NCBI RefSeq assembly: GCF_016901695.1
Contig: NZ_JACJKS010000007.1
Location: forward strand, 1 to 64,000
From: Mordavella massiliensis
GTDB lineage: Bacteria > Bacillota > Clostridia > Lachnospirales > Lachnospiraceae
Direction of reading: 5' to 3'
DNA: 64,000 bases
Shown: positions 1 to 8,180 of the stretch, piece after piece
Layout: the number at the start of each line of letters is the position of its first letter
Position numbering within the stretch: the first letter of the stretch is position 1
Notes under the pieces: model-generated
What the model saw: the letters and a program-made list of their open reading frames with translations, nothing else
The model's database searches: none
What the model was told of the DNA's origin: nothing
Position numbers and translations under genes: made by a program

Positions 1-37
1 GGGCTGCTTTTTGTGGGGTATCTTTTTTCCTTGCCAT
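1..37 (-). CDS. transposase, first 12 codons only
   Basis: The frame begins at ATG 37 with MARKKDTPQKAA and continues out of the window. TTTGGAGGTTTATTTT just upstream supplies the ribosome binding site. A basic N-terminus right behind a putative IS end fits an IS256-type DDE transposase, but no catalytic residue is visible, so this is an inference from position. Confidence 0.4.
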   Translation of the reverse strand, partial: MARKKDTPQKAA

Positions 38-113
38 AAAATAAACCTCCAAACTGGTAAGTCTATCTTACATCAGTTTGAAGGTTTACACAAACTTTGG
101 GATACTCCCTCCC
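1..113 (-). mobile_element. end of an IS256-like insertion sequence (runs off the window)
   Basis: On the minus strand, GGGAGTATCCCAAAGTTTGT (revcomp of about 90-110) is followed by GTAAA, a terminal pattern resembling IS256-family ends. Some 50 bases further on, a strong ribosome binding site (GGAGG) precedes an ATG that reads off the window. The element lies immediately beyond a parA gene cut short at 172, so insertion or an IS-linked deletion probably removed the rest of parA. The family assignment rests on the end pattern and the first 12 residues only. Confidence 0.5.
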
Positions 114-171
114 TCCCAGGTCTGGAGATTTATCCGAGCAAGCGGAAGGTTTTTCGTGACCGCCAGGAAAT

Positions 172-543
172 TCAGCTCACTTCATTCAGATAGTTTTTCA
201 GCGTCAGTTCCCGGCTCATGGCATTGACAAGCATAACTTCCAGTCCTGCAAGTTCAATGTTAGACGGGATCAGATCAACGCCTTCCTCATGGTGTAAAAT
301 CCCGGCGTGGCTATCCATTTCCCGGTCAGCCACAATGCCCTCTAACTGTGTGGCAAGCGTCACAGAAAGATTATCCTGCTCCGGCCACCCTAATGAAGTG
401 GTCAGATCGCCCTGTGGATCAGCGTCTACCAGAAGGACCTTTTTCCCTTCTCTGGCAAGTCCGATCCCTAAGTTGACAGTCGTGGTGGTTTTCCCCGTTC
501 CGCCTTTCTGGTTGGCAATCGCAATTACTTTGCAATTCGCCAT
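172..543 (-). pseudogene. ParA/Soj-type partition ATPase, C-terminally truncated
   Basis: The frame starts at ATG 543 behind AAAGGAGGG. Residues 1-20 carry the deviant Walker A motif of ParA proteins (KGGTGKTT) and residues 33-45 the A' motif ([13 protein letters not shown]). The ORF ends after 123 residues at LNEVS, whereas family members run to about 250-270 residues, so the catalytic C-terminal half is missing. ParA ATPases of this type segregate plasmids and integrative elements by forming ATP-dependent dimers on DNA. The break lies some 60 bases before an IS end, so an IS-associated deletion is the likely cause. The residual gene is probably non-functional. Confidence 0.8.
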
Positions 544-620
544 AACGGTTCCCTCCTTTCCTGAAAATTTAATAGCCATCTTCCCGTGTAGGGAAATGAC
601 TATGTATAAAAATAGGCATG

Positions 621-659
621 AAAAAACCGGATGATTTTCGCAAATTGAAAACCTTCCGG
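621..659 (-). terminator. intrinsic terminator after the small unknown gene
   Basis: On the minus strand an imperfect GC-containing stem (GGAAGGTTTTC with GAAAATCATCC) is followed by TTTTTTC. It lies between the end of the 680-1033 gene and the parA start, so parA probably has its own promoter. Confidence 0.6.
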
Positions 660-679
660 CTATGTAATATTCCCGCATT

Positions 680-1033
680 TTAAACGGGAATTTCCTGTTC
701 TTCTGTTTCTATCCTCTTATCCTCTATCACATCATAAAAATCAAAAATAAATTCCGACACAAAAGATTCCTGCAGTTCTTCCGATTTTTCCAACTGTGCA
801 ATCTCCTGCGGATATTCCATACCGGAAATTCCAAACAATCCTCTTATCATATGGAACGCCTCGCTGATTCTGTCTGTATCCACCAATGCAGTTATGGCGA
901 AATAAACATCATCCATATTCTCAATCCTCTGGCTGTTGGAAAACAGTTTGTCGATCAGGGGCAAGGTATAGGCTCCGGAGATCAGATTAACAGCATTGTT
1001 CACATTACTAGCGGATTTTCTCATTTTTTTCAT
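680..1033 (-). CDS. conserved-looking small protein of unknown function
   Basis: An ORF of 117 residues with a ribosome binding site (AGAGGAATTATTT before ATG 1033). The sequence is mostly helical and acidic at its C-terminus ([14 protein letters not shown]), with no signal peptide, membrane segment or metal motif. I do not recognise the family. It is the gene immediately before the truncated parA and points the same way, so it is most likely cargo or a maintenance gene of the same degraded mobile element. AT content is higher than in guaA next door, which also suggests a foreign origin. Confidence 0.6.
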   Translation of the reverse strand: MKKMRKSASNVNNAVNLISGAYTLPLIDKLFSNSQRIENMDDVYFAITALVDTDRISEAFHMIRGLFGISGMEYPQEIAQLEKSEELQESFVSEFIFDFYDVIEDKRIETEEQEIPV

Positions 1034-1085
1034 AAATAATTCCTCTCTTTCTCTTTTGGCAGGCAGCCATATATTTATAGAACGC

Positions 1086-1128
1086 CAAAAAGCCGCCTGC
1101 TCTTAGTTAAAAGAACAAACGGCTTTCT
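1086..1128. terminator. possible hairpin terminator between element remnant and guaA
   Basis: AAAGCCG and CGGCTTT arms frame a 24-base loop at 1089-1125. It could stop transcription in either direction, and no flanking T-run is long. A further 200 bases up to guaA hold no gene. Confidence 0.35.
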
Positions 1129-1203
1129 GCACATTTCTATCTCTTTATTCATTTTTACTCATTGCAATTTTAGTTCCAAAATAGTACCACGGAGCATATG
1201 ATA

Positions 1204-1239
1204 AGCCGGGAAACCCAGTGTTTATGCGGTCTCCCGGCT
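1204..1239 (-). terminator. hairpin after guaA
   Basis: AGCCGGGA and TCCCGGCT arms lie 10 bases past the guaA stop codon. There is no convincing T-run, so termination strength is uncertain. Confidence 0.4.
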
Positions 1240-1248
1240 CCCTGTTTA

Positions 1249-2796
1249 CTATTCAAACTCTATCGTCCCGGGCGGTTTGCTCGTCAGGTCATAGAATACC
1301 CGGTTCACGCCCTTGACCTCATTGATGATCCGGCTCATCACCTTCTGCAGCACCTCGAAGGGGATCTCCGCCGCCTCGGCGGTCATGAAGTCCACCGTCT
1401 TCACGGCGCGCAGCGCCACGGCGTAGTCGTAGGTCCGCTCGTCGCCCATGACGCCCACAGAGCGCATGTTCGTGAGGGCTGCAAAGTACTGGTTGATATC
1501 CTGGTCCATGCCGGCCTTCGCGATCTCCTCGCGGTAGATGGCGTCGGCGTCCTGGACGATCCGCACCTTTTCGGCGGTCACTTCTCCGATGATGCGAACA
1601 CCAAGTCCCGGGCCCGGGAAGGGCTGGCGGAACACGAGTTCAGCCGGGAGTCCCAATTCCAGGCCGGCCTTGCGAACCTCATCCTTGAAGAGGTCGCGCA
1701 GGGGTTCGATGATCTCCTTGAAATCCACAAAATCCGGCAAGCCGCCCACGTTGTGGTGGGACTTGATGACAGCGGACTCACCGCCAAGGCCGCTCTCCAC
1801 CACGTCCGGGTAGATGGTGCCCTGGGCCAGGAAGTCCACAGCGCCGATCTTCTTCGCCTCTTCCTCAAAGACACGGATAAACTCTTCTCCGATGATCTTG
1901 CGCTTGTTCTCCGGCTCGGTCACGCCGGCCAGCTTATCGTAGTATCTCTGCTGCGCGTTCACGCGCACAAAATTCAGGTCAAAATTTCCCCGGGGGCCGA
2001 AGATTGCCTCCACTTCATCCCCCTCATCCTTGCGGAGAAGGCCGTGATCCACGAAGACGCATGTAAGCTGGGTCCCGATGGCTTTGGACAGGAGGGCCGC
2101 CGCCACGGAGGAGTCCACGCCGCCGGAGAGGGCCAGCAGGACTTTGCCGTCTCCCACCTTCTCGCGGATCTCCTGGATGGAGCTCTCCACGAAGGAATCC
2201 ATCCGCCACTCGCCTGCGCAGCCGCAGACGCCCCGCACGAAATTGTAGAGCATCTTTGTGCCCTCCTGGGTGTGGAGCACTTCCGGGTGGAACTGGATGG
2301 CGTACAGGTTCCTGTCCGCATTCTCGGCAGCCGCCACCGGGCAGTCCGCTGTGTGAGCCGTGATGGCAAAGCCTGGAGCCACCTGGGAAATGTAGTCAAA
2401 ATGACTCATCCAGCACACGGTTTTCTCGGAAACATTTTCAAATAATTTGGAACTCTGGTCCACCATCACGTCGGTCTTGCCGTACTCCCGCACGGCCGCC
2501 CGCTCTACCTTTCCGCCCAGCACATGCATCATAAGCTGTGCGCCGTAGCAAAGTCCGAGTACCGGGATACCGAGCTCAAACAGCTCCCTGGAATACGTCG
2601 GCGAGTCTTCCAGATAGCAACTGTTGGGGCCGCCGGTCAGAATGATCCCTTTCGGGTTCTTGCTCTTGATGGTCTCGATATCGGTCCTGTAGGAATAGAT
2701 CTCGCAGTACACGTTGCTCTCGCGGACGCGGCGCGCCACGAGCTGGTTGTACTGTCCGCCGAAATCCAGCACAATGACTAATTCTCTTTTCACCAA
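1249..2796 (-). CDS. guaA: GMP synthase (glutamine-hydrolysing)
   Basis: Converts XMP to GMP with ATP and glutamine in the last step of guanine nucleotide synthesis. At 515 residues it is full length. The N-terminal class I amidotransferase domain shows the nucleophile motif GLCYGAQLM near residue 82. The ATP pyrophosphatase domain begins at the P-loop [11 protein letters not shown] near residue 225, and the dimerisation domain ends in PPGTIEFE. The start is TTG at 2796, with AAGGAGG five bases upstream; no ATG fits this spacing. It stands alone in transcription with its own consensus-like promoter. Its 3' end faces mobile-element remnants. Confidence 0.97.
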   Translation of the reverse strand: MVKRELVIVLDFGGQYNQLVARRVRESNVYCEIYSYRTDIETIKSKNPKGIILTGGPNSCYLEDSPTYSRELFELGIPVLGLCYGAQLMMHVLGGKVERAAVREYGKTDVMVDQSSKLFENVSEKTVCWMSHFDYISQVAPGFAITAHTADCPVAAAENADRNLYAIQFHPEVLHTQEGTKMLYNFVRGVCGCAGEWRMDSFVESSIQEIREKVGDGKVLLALSGGVDSSVAAALLSKAIGTQLTCVFVDHGLLRKDEGDEVEAIFGPRGNFDLNFVRVNAQQRYYDKLAGVTEPENKRKIIGEEFIRVFEEEAKKIGAVDFLAQGTIYPDVVESGLGGESAVIKSHHNVGGLPDFVDFKEIIEPLRDLFKDEVRKAGLELGLPAELVFRQPFPGPGLGVRIIGEVTAEKVRIVQDADAIYREEIAKAGMDQDINQYFAALTNMRSVGVMGDERTYDYAVALRAVKTVDFMTAEAAEIPFEVLQKVMSRIINEVKGVNRVFYDLTSKPPGTIEFE

Positions 2797-2834
2797 TGGT
2801 TCCTCCTTATGCTTTTTATCAACAGAATAGTTCT

Positions 2835-2863
2835 ATTATAAAGTAACGCGCCCCGGTTGGCAA
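2835..2863 (-). promoter_or_regulatory. promoter of guaA
   Basis: Minus strand: -35 TTGCCA (2858-2863), 17-base spacer, -10 TATAAT (2835-2840). The implied leader is only about 30 bases, so there is no room for a purine riboswitch. Confidence 0.75.
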
Positions 2864-2914
2864 TAAAAAACTGCACGCGCCGCGCAATCGTCTTTAAAAT
2901 AGTCGAATTATTGT

Positions 2915-2968
2915 CAAAAACAAAAAAGGCAGGCCGATTTCCCTTTCTTATAGAGAAATCAGCCTGCT
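2915..2968 (-). terminator. strong intrinsic terminator after the CitMHS-type pseudogene
   Basis: Arms at 2929-2941 and 2955-2967 pair over 12 of 13 positions (GCAGGC and GATTTC with their complements). On the minus strand the stem runs into TTTTTTGTTTTT. Confidence 0.85.
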
Positions 2969-2991
2969 CCTTTCCTTTACACGAACCGCTC

Positions 2992-4073
2992 CTACAACTG
3001 CAGCACGCCGAAGAGCACGGCTGTCAGCACGACGATGGCGTTGGTCACGGTCTGCACCGGCACCGCCTTCTTACAGTAGTGCTGCACATCCGTCTCCGTC
3101 AGGGCGCACCCTGTGTAGGTGGATGAGTTGGTGGGCGTGGAGCTGGTGGCCAGTGACAGGTTGCAGACGAAAGGTGCGATCACCGCCACGGCCGGGATGC
3201 CGAAGCCCGCCCCGATAGAGATGAAGATCGGGTACAGCGCGTTGAAGATCTGGAACGGGATCACGTAGATGATCACCACGCACAAAAGCAGCAGGATGAT
3301 GTGGATGTACCGGAGCAGGAACGCAGGGCAGAACTGCATGAGCGCGTCTGAGATGGCTCCCACCATGCCGGTGTTGTTGAACACGGCCTGGTACACGTTG
3401 ATGGCGATCAGCATGACCAGGATGTTCAGGTACATGGGACCTACCTTGGCAAAGATCCTGCCGAAGTCCTTCGGGTAATTGATCATGGCCGTCACAACCG
3501 TCGTCACGATAAACACAAAGTAGGGGGCGATGCCGAAGACGCCCAGGGCGATGAGGGCCGCCGCCAGCTCGTTCGCATCCAGGCCGGCGGAGGAGGCTGT
3601 GTAGGCCATGCCGATGCCCCAGGGGATGAAGCAGAGCGCGGACATGGCTGTCTGGGCGATGATGAAGGCCGCCTCCCGGTCAAAGTCAAATTTCTTGTAG
3701 AGGGGAACCAGGATGGGGAAGGTGATCAGGTAGGCCGGCGTAAAGTTGCCGGTGAGGATGCTGAAGCCGCCGATCAGGGTGGTCAGCACCATGATCATGA
3801 TCACGTTCATCTTGCTTCCCAGCTTTGTCGTCACCGCTGTGACGATGGTGTCAAACACCCCGGCCTCGTCAGCATCTGGAAGTACAGGAATGCGAACAGG
3901 AGCATGAAGCCTGCGGACTCCATCATGGAGGAAAGCTGCCCCACGATGAACGTGCTCGTCTCCTCCACGCTGTGTCCCAGGATGAGCGCGCAGACTGCCG
4001 GGACGATGAGGAGCACGAAGTTAAAAGGTACTTTCTTTGTTACAACGGTGGCCACCACAATGAGGATCGCTCA
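2992..4073 (-). pseudogene. CitMHS-type (citrate/organic acid) transporter, frameshifted
   Basis: The reading frame is broken near 3867. Upstream of it, residues such as VPFNFVLLIVPAVCALILG and FMLLFAFLYFQML are the first membrane helices; downstream a 288-residue frame beginning FDTIVTAVTTKLGSK completes the transporter. Adding one base at the junction restores ...QMLTEAGVFDTIV..., the expected family continuation. The first frame also lacks a proper start: the only ATG with a ribosome binding site (4073) is out of frame with the GTG at 4058. The family uses proton or metal-citrate symport of carboxylates. The gene could be a true pseudogene or carry sequencing errors; it begins 14 bases after the tex stop. 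Confidence 0.75.
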
Positions 4074-4087
4074 TCTTCTCTTATCCT

Positions 4088-6244
4088 CTACGATATTCCT
4101 TTCATGGTGAGCTGGATCCGTTTCCTCTTTAAGTCCACGCTCATCACCTTCACGTCCACGATGTCTCCCACGCTGACCGCCTCCAGCGGATGACGGATAA
4201 ACTTTTTGTCCGTGATCTGGGAGATGTGCACAAGGCCGTCCTGGTGCACGCCGATATCCACAAACACGCCGAAGTCGATGACGTTGCGCACCGTCCCTTT
4301 CAGGATCATGCCTTCTTTCAGGTCCTTCATCTCCAGCACGTCCGTGCGCAGGATGGGGCGCGGCATCTCGTCTCTCGGATCCCGCCCCGGCTTCTCCAGC
4401 TCCTTTACAATGTCCCGCAGGGTGATCTCGCCGACGCCCAGCTCCTGCGCAAGTTTCCCGTAGTCCCGGACGGTGAGGGCCAGGCCGCTCAGCCGGCCGG
4501 CCGCCACATCCTCCGGGGCAAAGCCCTGCTTCTTCAGGAGAAGGCGGGCCGCCTCATAGGTCTCCGGATGGACGCTGGTGGCGTCCAGCGGCTCTTTCCC
4601 GCCCGGGATGCGCAGGAAACCGGCGCTCTGCTCAAAGGCCTTAGGCCCCAGCCCCCGCACTTTCAGAAGCTGCCGCCTGTCTGTGAACCTGCCGTTCTCC
4701 TCCCGGTAGGCCACGATGTTCTTCGCGATGGCGGCGCTGATGCCTGCGATATAGGAAAGGAGCGGAGCGGAGGCCGTGTTGAGGTCCACGCCCACCCGGT
4801 TCACGCAGTCCTCCACCACGCCGGCCAGCGCTTCATCCAGCTTCTTCTGGTTCATGTCATGCTGATACTGGCCGACGCCGATGGCCTTCGGATCGATCTT
4901 CACAAGCTCCGCCAGCGGATCCTGCAGCCTGCGGGCGATGGACGCCGCGCTCCGCTGTCCCACATCGAACTTCGGGAATTCCTCGGAGGCCAGCTTGCTG
5001 GCGGAGTAGACAGAGGCCCCTGCCTCGCTGACGATGACGTACTCCACTTTCTGCGGGATCTCTTTTAAGAGCTCCACCAGGAACTGCTCCGACTCCCTGG
5101 ACGCCGTGCCGTTTCCCAGGGAAATGAGGGAGATGTTGTACTTCGGGATGATCGTCTTGAGCAGCTCTTTGGACGCTTTGATCTTTTGCGGCGTGGTGGG
5201 GGCTGTCGGGTAGATGACCGTGGTGCCGATCACTTTGCCCGTGGGGTCCACCACCGCCAGCTTGCAGCCCGTGCGGAAGGCAGGATCCCACCCGAGCACG
5301 GTGCGCCCCGGGATGGGCGGCTGCATGAGGAGCTGCTGCAGGTTCTTCCCGAAGACCCGGATGGCGCCGTCCTCCGCCGCCTCGGTGAGCTCGCTGCGGA
5401 TCTCCCGCTCGATGGCCGGCGCGATCAGGCGCTTGTAACTGTCTTCCACGGCCGCCCGCAGGGCCGGGGATGTGTGCGGATTGTCCCGCCGGATGACATG
5501 CCTTTCCAGATACCGGAGGATCTCCTCCTGCGGCGCCTCAACCTTCACTGTAAGGAACTTCTCCTTCTCGCCGCGGTTCACAGCCAGGATCCGGTGTCCC
5601 GCGACCTTCTCCACCGGCTCCGCAAAGTCATAGTACATCTCATACACGGACTCCGCCTCCGGATCCCTGGCTTTTGAGATGAGCTGCCCCTTCTGCCTCG
5701 TCATCTTCCGGATGCGGCTCCTGTATGCCGCGTCGTCAGAGACCGCCTCCGCGATGATATCCAGAGCGCCGGCGATGGCGTCCGCACATGTCTCCACGCC
5801 CTTCCCGGGATCCACATACTTCTGCGCCTCCCTCTCAAGGGGCTCCGACGCCTTCTCAAGCCGGATCCAGACGGCCAGCGGCTCCAGTCCTTTCTCCTTT
5901 GCAATGCCGGCCCTCGTCCGGCGCTTCGGACGGTAGGGACGGTAGAGATCCTCCACCTCCACCAGCGTCTGAGCAGCCAGGATCCGGCCTTTCAGCTCCT
6001 CCGTCAGATTCCCCTGCTCCTCTATGGCGGAGAGCACCTGCTCCTTTTTCTCCTCCAGGCCCCGGAGATACTGGAGCCTCTCATGGAGCGTCCTGAGCTG
6101 GGCGTCGTCCAGCGTCCCGGTGGCCTCCTTCCTGTAGCGGGCGATAAAGGGAATCGTGTTTCCCTCGTCGATCAGCTTCACCGCCGCGTCCACCTGCCAT
6201 CTCTTTACGCCGAGTTCCTCCGTGATCTTCTGACTGATATCCAT
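4088..6244 (-). CDS. tex: Tex-family RNA-binding transcription accessory protein
   Basis: At 718 residues it matches the usual Tex length. The N-terminal helical region (from MDISQKITEELGVKRWQV) is followed by the YqgF-like RNase H fold near residue 320 (GWDPAFRTGCKLAVVD), tandem helix-hairpin-helix segments near 490-560 (LLSYIAGISAAIAKNIV, LLKVRGLGPKAFEQ), and a C-terminal S1 domain from about residue 640 (GMILKGTVRNVIDFGVFVDI). Tex binds nucleic acid and acts in transcription-related RNA handling in the cytoplasm. Transcription starts from a divergent promoter facing the tetR gene and may run into the broken transporter gene. Confidence 0.95.
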   Translation of the reverse strand: MDISQKITEELGVKRWQVDAAVKLIDEGNTIPFIARYRKEATGTLDDAQLRTLHERLQYLRGLEEKKEQVLSAIEEQGNLTEELKGRILAAQTLVEVEDLYRPYRPKRRTRAGIAKEKGLEPLAVWIRLEKASEPLEREAQKYVDPGKGVETCADAIAGALDIIAEAVSDDAAYRSRIRKMTRQKGQLISKARDPEAESVYEMYYDFAEPVEKVAGHRILAVNRGEKEKFLTVKVEAPQEEILRYLERHVIRRDNPHTSPALRAAVEDSYKRLIAPAIEREIRSELTEAAEDGAIRVFGKNLQQLLMQPPIPGRTVLGWDPAFRTGCKLAVVDPTGKVIGTTVIYPTAPTTPQKIKASKELLKTIIPKYNISLISLGNGTASRESEQFLVELLKEIPQKVEYVIVSEAGASVYSASKLASEEFPKFDVGQRSAASIARRLQDPLAELVKIDPKAIGVGQYQHDMNQKKLDEALAGVVEDCVNRVGVDLNTASAPLLSYIAGISAAIAKNIVAYREENGRFTDRRQLLKVRGLGPKAFEQSAGFLRIPGGKEPLDATSVHPETYEAARLLLKKQGFAPEDVAAGRLSGLALTVRDYGKLAQELGVGEITLRDIVKELEKPGRDPRDEMPRPILRTDVLEMKDLKEGMILKGTVRNVIDFGVFVDIGVHQDGLVHISQITDKKFIRHPLEAVSVGDIVDVKVMSVDLKRKRIQLTMKGIS

Positions 6245-6290
6245 ATGTCCTGCAACCTCATTTCCATAATCCTGCGTTTATAACAGGTCT

Positions 6291-6319
6291 ATTATAACGG
6301 AAAGACCGGATGTGCGCAA
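6291..6319 (-). promoter_or_regulatory. promoter of tex
   Basis: Minus strand: -35 TTGCGC (6314-6319), 17-base spacer, -10 TATAAT (6291-6296). The -35 lies inside a small inverted repeat (TGCGC/GCGCA, 6312-6329) that could be an operator shared with the divergent tetR promoter. Confidence 0.55.
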
Positions 6320-6352
6320 CGCGAAGCGCAATACCGAGTTCACTCTGTTTTC

Positions 6353-6381
6353 TTGAAACCCGCCGGGAAATGTGCTATGAT
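6353..6381 (+). promoter_or_regulatory. promoter of the tetR-GNAT operon
   Basis: -35 TTGAAA (6353-6358), 17-base spacer, -10 TATGAT (6376-6381). The start point would fall near 6388, which rules out translation starts upstream of it and supports ATG 6412. Confidence 0.7.
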
Positions 6382-6411
6382 GGGAATATCAACAGAAGGG
6401 AAATCACTGCC

Positions 6412-7011
6412 ATGAAAGAAACTCAGGAATTATCGAGACAGCAGCAAAAGTCTAAAGAGACGAAGGACCGGATCTTCCAGGCGGCCAAGACCATCCTTCG
6501 CAGGAAAGGCTACGAGGGGCTGTCCATCAAGAACATCTGCGAGGAGGCCGGCGTCTCCAACGGCAGCTTCTACCACCATTTCAAGACAAAGGACGATCTG
6601 CTCTCCTACTACATCGAGGAGCAGCCCAGCGTGGACGCAGACTGCCTGGATCTCCCCGCCAGCCCGGAGGAGGCCAAGACAGCCATCATCCATGTATATC
6701 TGAACTATGTGAGATACTGCCGGGAGCTTGGCCTGGACTTTGTGGCCAACTACTATACGCCGAAGAACCAGTCCCTGAACCCGGACATCCGCACCGAGAG
6801 GCCCTACCCCATCGTCACCGTGCAGCACTATCTGCAGAAAGCCCTGGACGCAGGCGTCCTGCATCTGAAATATCCCCTGGAGGAGGTCACAAGCGACATC
6901 CGCACCATCGTCATCGGCGTGGTGTTCGACTGGTGCCTGAAGCTTGGGAAGACGGATTTTGAGGCAAATATGCGGCGTCTTCTCACCACGTACCTGGACG
7001 GTCTTTTCTGA
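6412..7011 (+). CDS. TetR/AcrR-family transcriptional regulator
   Basis: A 199-residue protein. Residues 14-60 form the TetR helix-turn-helix (RIFQAAKTILRRKGYEGLSI, then NICEEAGVSNGSFYHHFKTK); the rest is a variable ligand-binding helical domain. ATG 6412 is chosen because the promoter starts transcription near 6388 and AAGGGAAA precedes it; an open frame extends further upstream but would not be transcribed. The GNAT gene follows after 13 bases, so the two form one operon. The ligand cannot be inferred; autoregulation is likely from the family's habit. Confidence 0.88.
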   Translation: MKETQELSRQQQKSKETKDRIFQAAKTILRRKGYEGLSIKNICEEAGVSNGSFYHHFKTKDDLLSYYIEEQPSVDADCLDLPASPEEAKTAIIHVYLNYVRYCRELGLDFVANYYTPKNQSLNPDIRTERPYPIVTVQHYLQKALDAGVLHLKYPLEEVTSDIRTIVIGVVFDWCLKLGKTDFEANMRRLLTTYLDGLF

Positions 7012-7024
7012 AAAGGAGGTTTTT

Positions 7025-7480
7025 ATGTTAGTCGTCAGAAATGTGGAACAACGAGACGAGGCGGCTGTCATCGCCATGATGCAGGACTTCTACAACAGTC
7101 CCGCCTGCCTTCACACAGTACCGGAAGAGAACTTCCGCAATACCCTCAGGGAGGCCGTATCCGGCAATCCCTGCGTCCGGGTCCTCCTGCTGGAGGAGGA
7201 GGGGCCAGATGGAGCGCAGCTTCTGGGCTACGCCCACTTCACGCTCTCCTGGAACAACGAGGCCGGCGGACAGCAGATCTGGTTCGACGAGCTCTACCTG
7301 AAGGAGGCGGCCAGGGGCAAGGGCTGCGGCACGAAAGTGTTCGCCTGGATCGAGGAGCACTATCCGGAGGTCCGCAGGATCCGCCTGGAAGTCACCAGAG
7401 AAAATACCCGCGCCATCTCGCTGTACGAGCGGCTCGGGTATGAGGAGCTTCCCTACTATCAGATGTGTAAGGACCGGTAA
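7025..7480 (+). CDS. GNAT-family N-acetyltransferase
   Basis: A 151-residue protein starting at ATG 7025 behind AAAAGGAGG. The acetyl-CoA binding loop is LKEAARGKGCGTKVFAWIEE (about 98-117), followed by the family's conserved C-terminal pattern RIRLEVTRENTRAISLYERL and GYEELPYYQM. Such enzymes transfer acetyl groups from acetyl-CoA to amines on small molecules, antibiotics or proteins. The substrate is not evident. It is co-transcribed with the TetR regulator, which may control it in response to its substrate. Confidence 0.88.
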   Translation: MLVVRNVEQRDEAAVIAMMQDFYNSPACLHTVPEENFRNTLREAVSGNPCVRVLLLEEEGPDGAQLLGYAHFTLSWNNEAGGQQIWFDELYLKEAARGKGCGTKVFAWIEEHYPEVRRIRLEVTRENTRAISLYERLGYEELPYYQMCKDR

Positions 7481-7492
7481 CTCATGCGCGCA

Positions 7493-7530
7493 GAAGGGAC
7501 CGCTGCATTTGTGGCAGCGGTCCTTTTATC
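7493..7530. terminator. intrinsic terminator shared by convergent genes
   Basis: GGACCGCTGC and GCAGCGGTCC arms (7497-7523) around a 7-base loop, with CTTTTAT after it on the plus strand and AAG/CTT on the other side. It ends the tetR-GNAT transcript and may also stop the opposing XRE-cupin transcript. Confidence 0.8.
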
Positions 7531-7546
7531 ATGGCAGTCTGCAGAT

Positions 7547-8095
7547 CTACAGAAGCGTCGGGGTAAAGACCCCCAGCATCCGCAGCTCTTCTTTTCCGTG
7601 GTTCATCAGCCTGTGCCTGGTAGTCGAAGGAAAATGGATCGATTCATCCTGGTGTACGGAAAGGATCTGCCCGTCGATCTCCACTGTCAGCACTCCTTGC
7701 AGTACGAGATAAAATTCCTCGCCGGCATGGGAATGCTCCTCGATCTGTTCATAGTCCGGCTCCATCACGAGATTAAAGCAGTCCAGGTTCCTGCCGTCAA
7801 ATTTCCCGCTGAGGACGTTGATCTTTTTGTAGATCTTCTGAAGGCCGCCCAGGGACTGGTCGTCGCATTTCCGGATGTATTCCGGCGTCTCCTGCGAGAT
7901 ATTGAACAGTTCTGTCAGCGAAGTCCCGAGAGCGCCCGCTATTTTTTTCAAAGTCACGACTGTCGGGGTCTGTTTCCCGTTTTCAATCTGCGAGAGAAAA
8001 CTTGCGGATACACCCGCTCTCCCGCTCAGTTCCGCCAGTGTCAGACTCTGCGTTTTGCGCAGGCTTTTAATCTTACTTCCAATCGTATTCTCCAT
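7547..8095 (-). CDS. XRE-family regulator with C-terminal cupin sensor domain
   Basis: A 182-residue protein. Residues 5-61 are an XRE helix-turn-helix (IKSLRKTQSLTLAELSGRAG, SASFLSQIENGKQTPTVVTL). Residues about 110-178 are a cupin_2 fold (EEHSHAGEEFYLVLQGVLTV, then IHFPSTTRHRLMN). This architecture is typical of regulators of amine, amino acid and peptide catabolism such as PuuR, with the cupin thought to sense the small molecule. It lies 85 bases downstream of the peptide-uptake operon on the same strand, so it is the likely local regulator. An AAGGATT ribosome binding site precedes ATG 8095. Confidence 0.9.
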   Translation of the reverse strand: MENTIGSKIKSLRKTQSLTLAELSGRAGVSASFLSQIENGKQTPTVVTLKKIAGALGTSLTELFNISQETPEYIRKCDDQSLGGLQKIYKKINVLSGKFDGRNLDCFNLVMEPDYEQIEEHSHAGEEFYLVLQGVLTVEIDGQILSVHQDESIHFPSTTRHRLMNHGKEELRMLGVFTPTLL

Positions 8096-8142
8096 AATCC
8101 TTCCAAAGACAACCTATGTATCCTTGTCCCTTCCTCCTTTTC

Positions 8143-8160
8143 GGGTTGATCCCTCAACCC
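8143..8160. promoter_or_regulatory. inverted repeat upstream of the XRE-cupin gene
   Basis: Perfect arms GGGTTGA and TCAACCC, 4 bases apart, between the end of the last operon gene and the XRE-cupin start, just downstream of a TATAAT-like -10 (minus strand). It could be an autoregulatory operator or part of a weak terminator. Confidence 0.4.
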
Positions 8161-8180
8161 CTACAATTAAATATTATACA

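Noticed and set aside
2797-2864. Purine riboswitch before guaA
   Set aside because: The leader is only about 30 bases.
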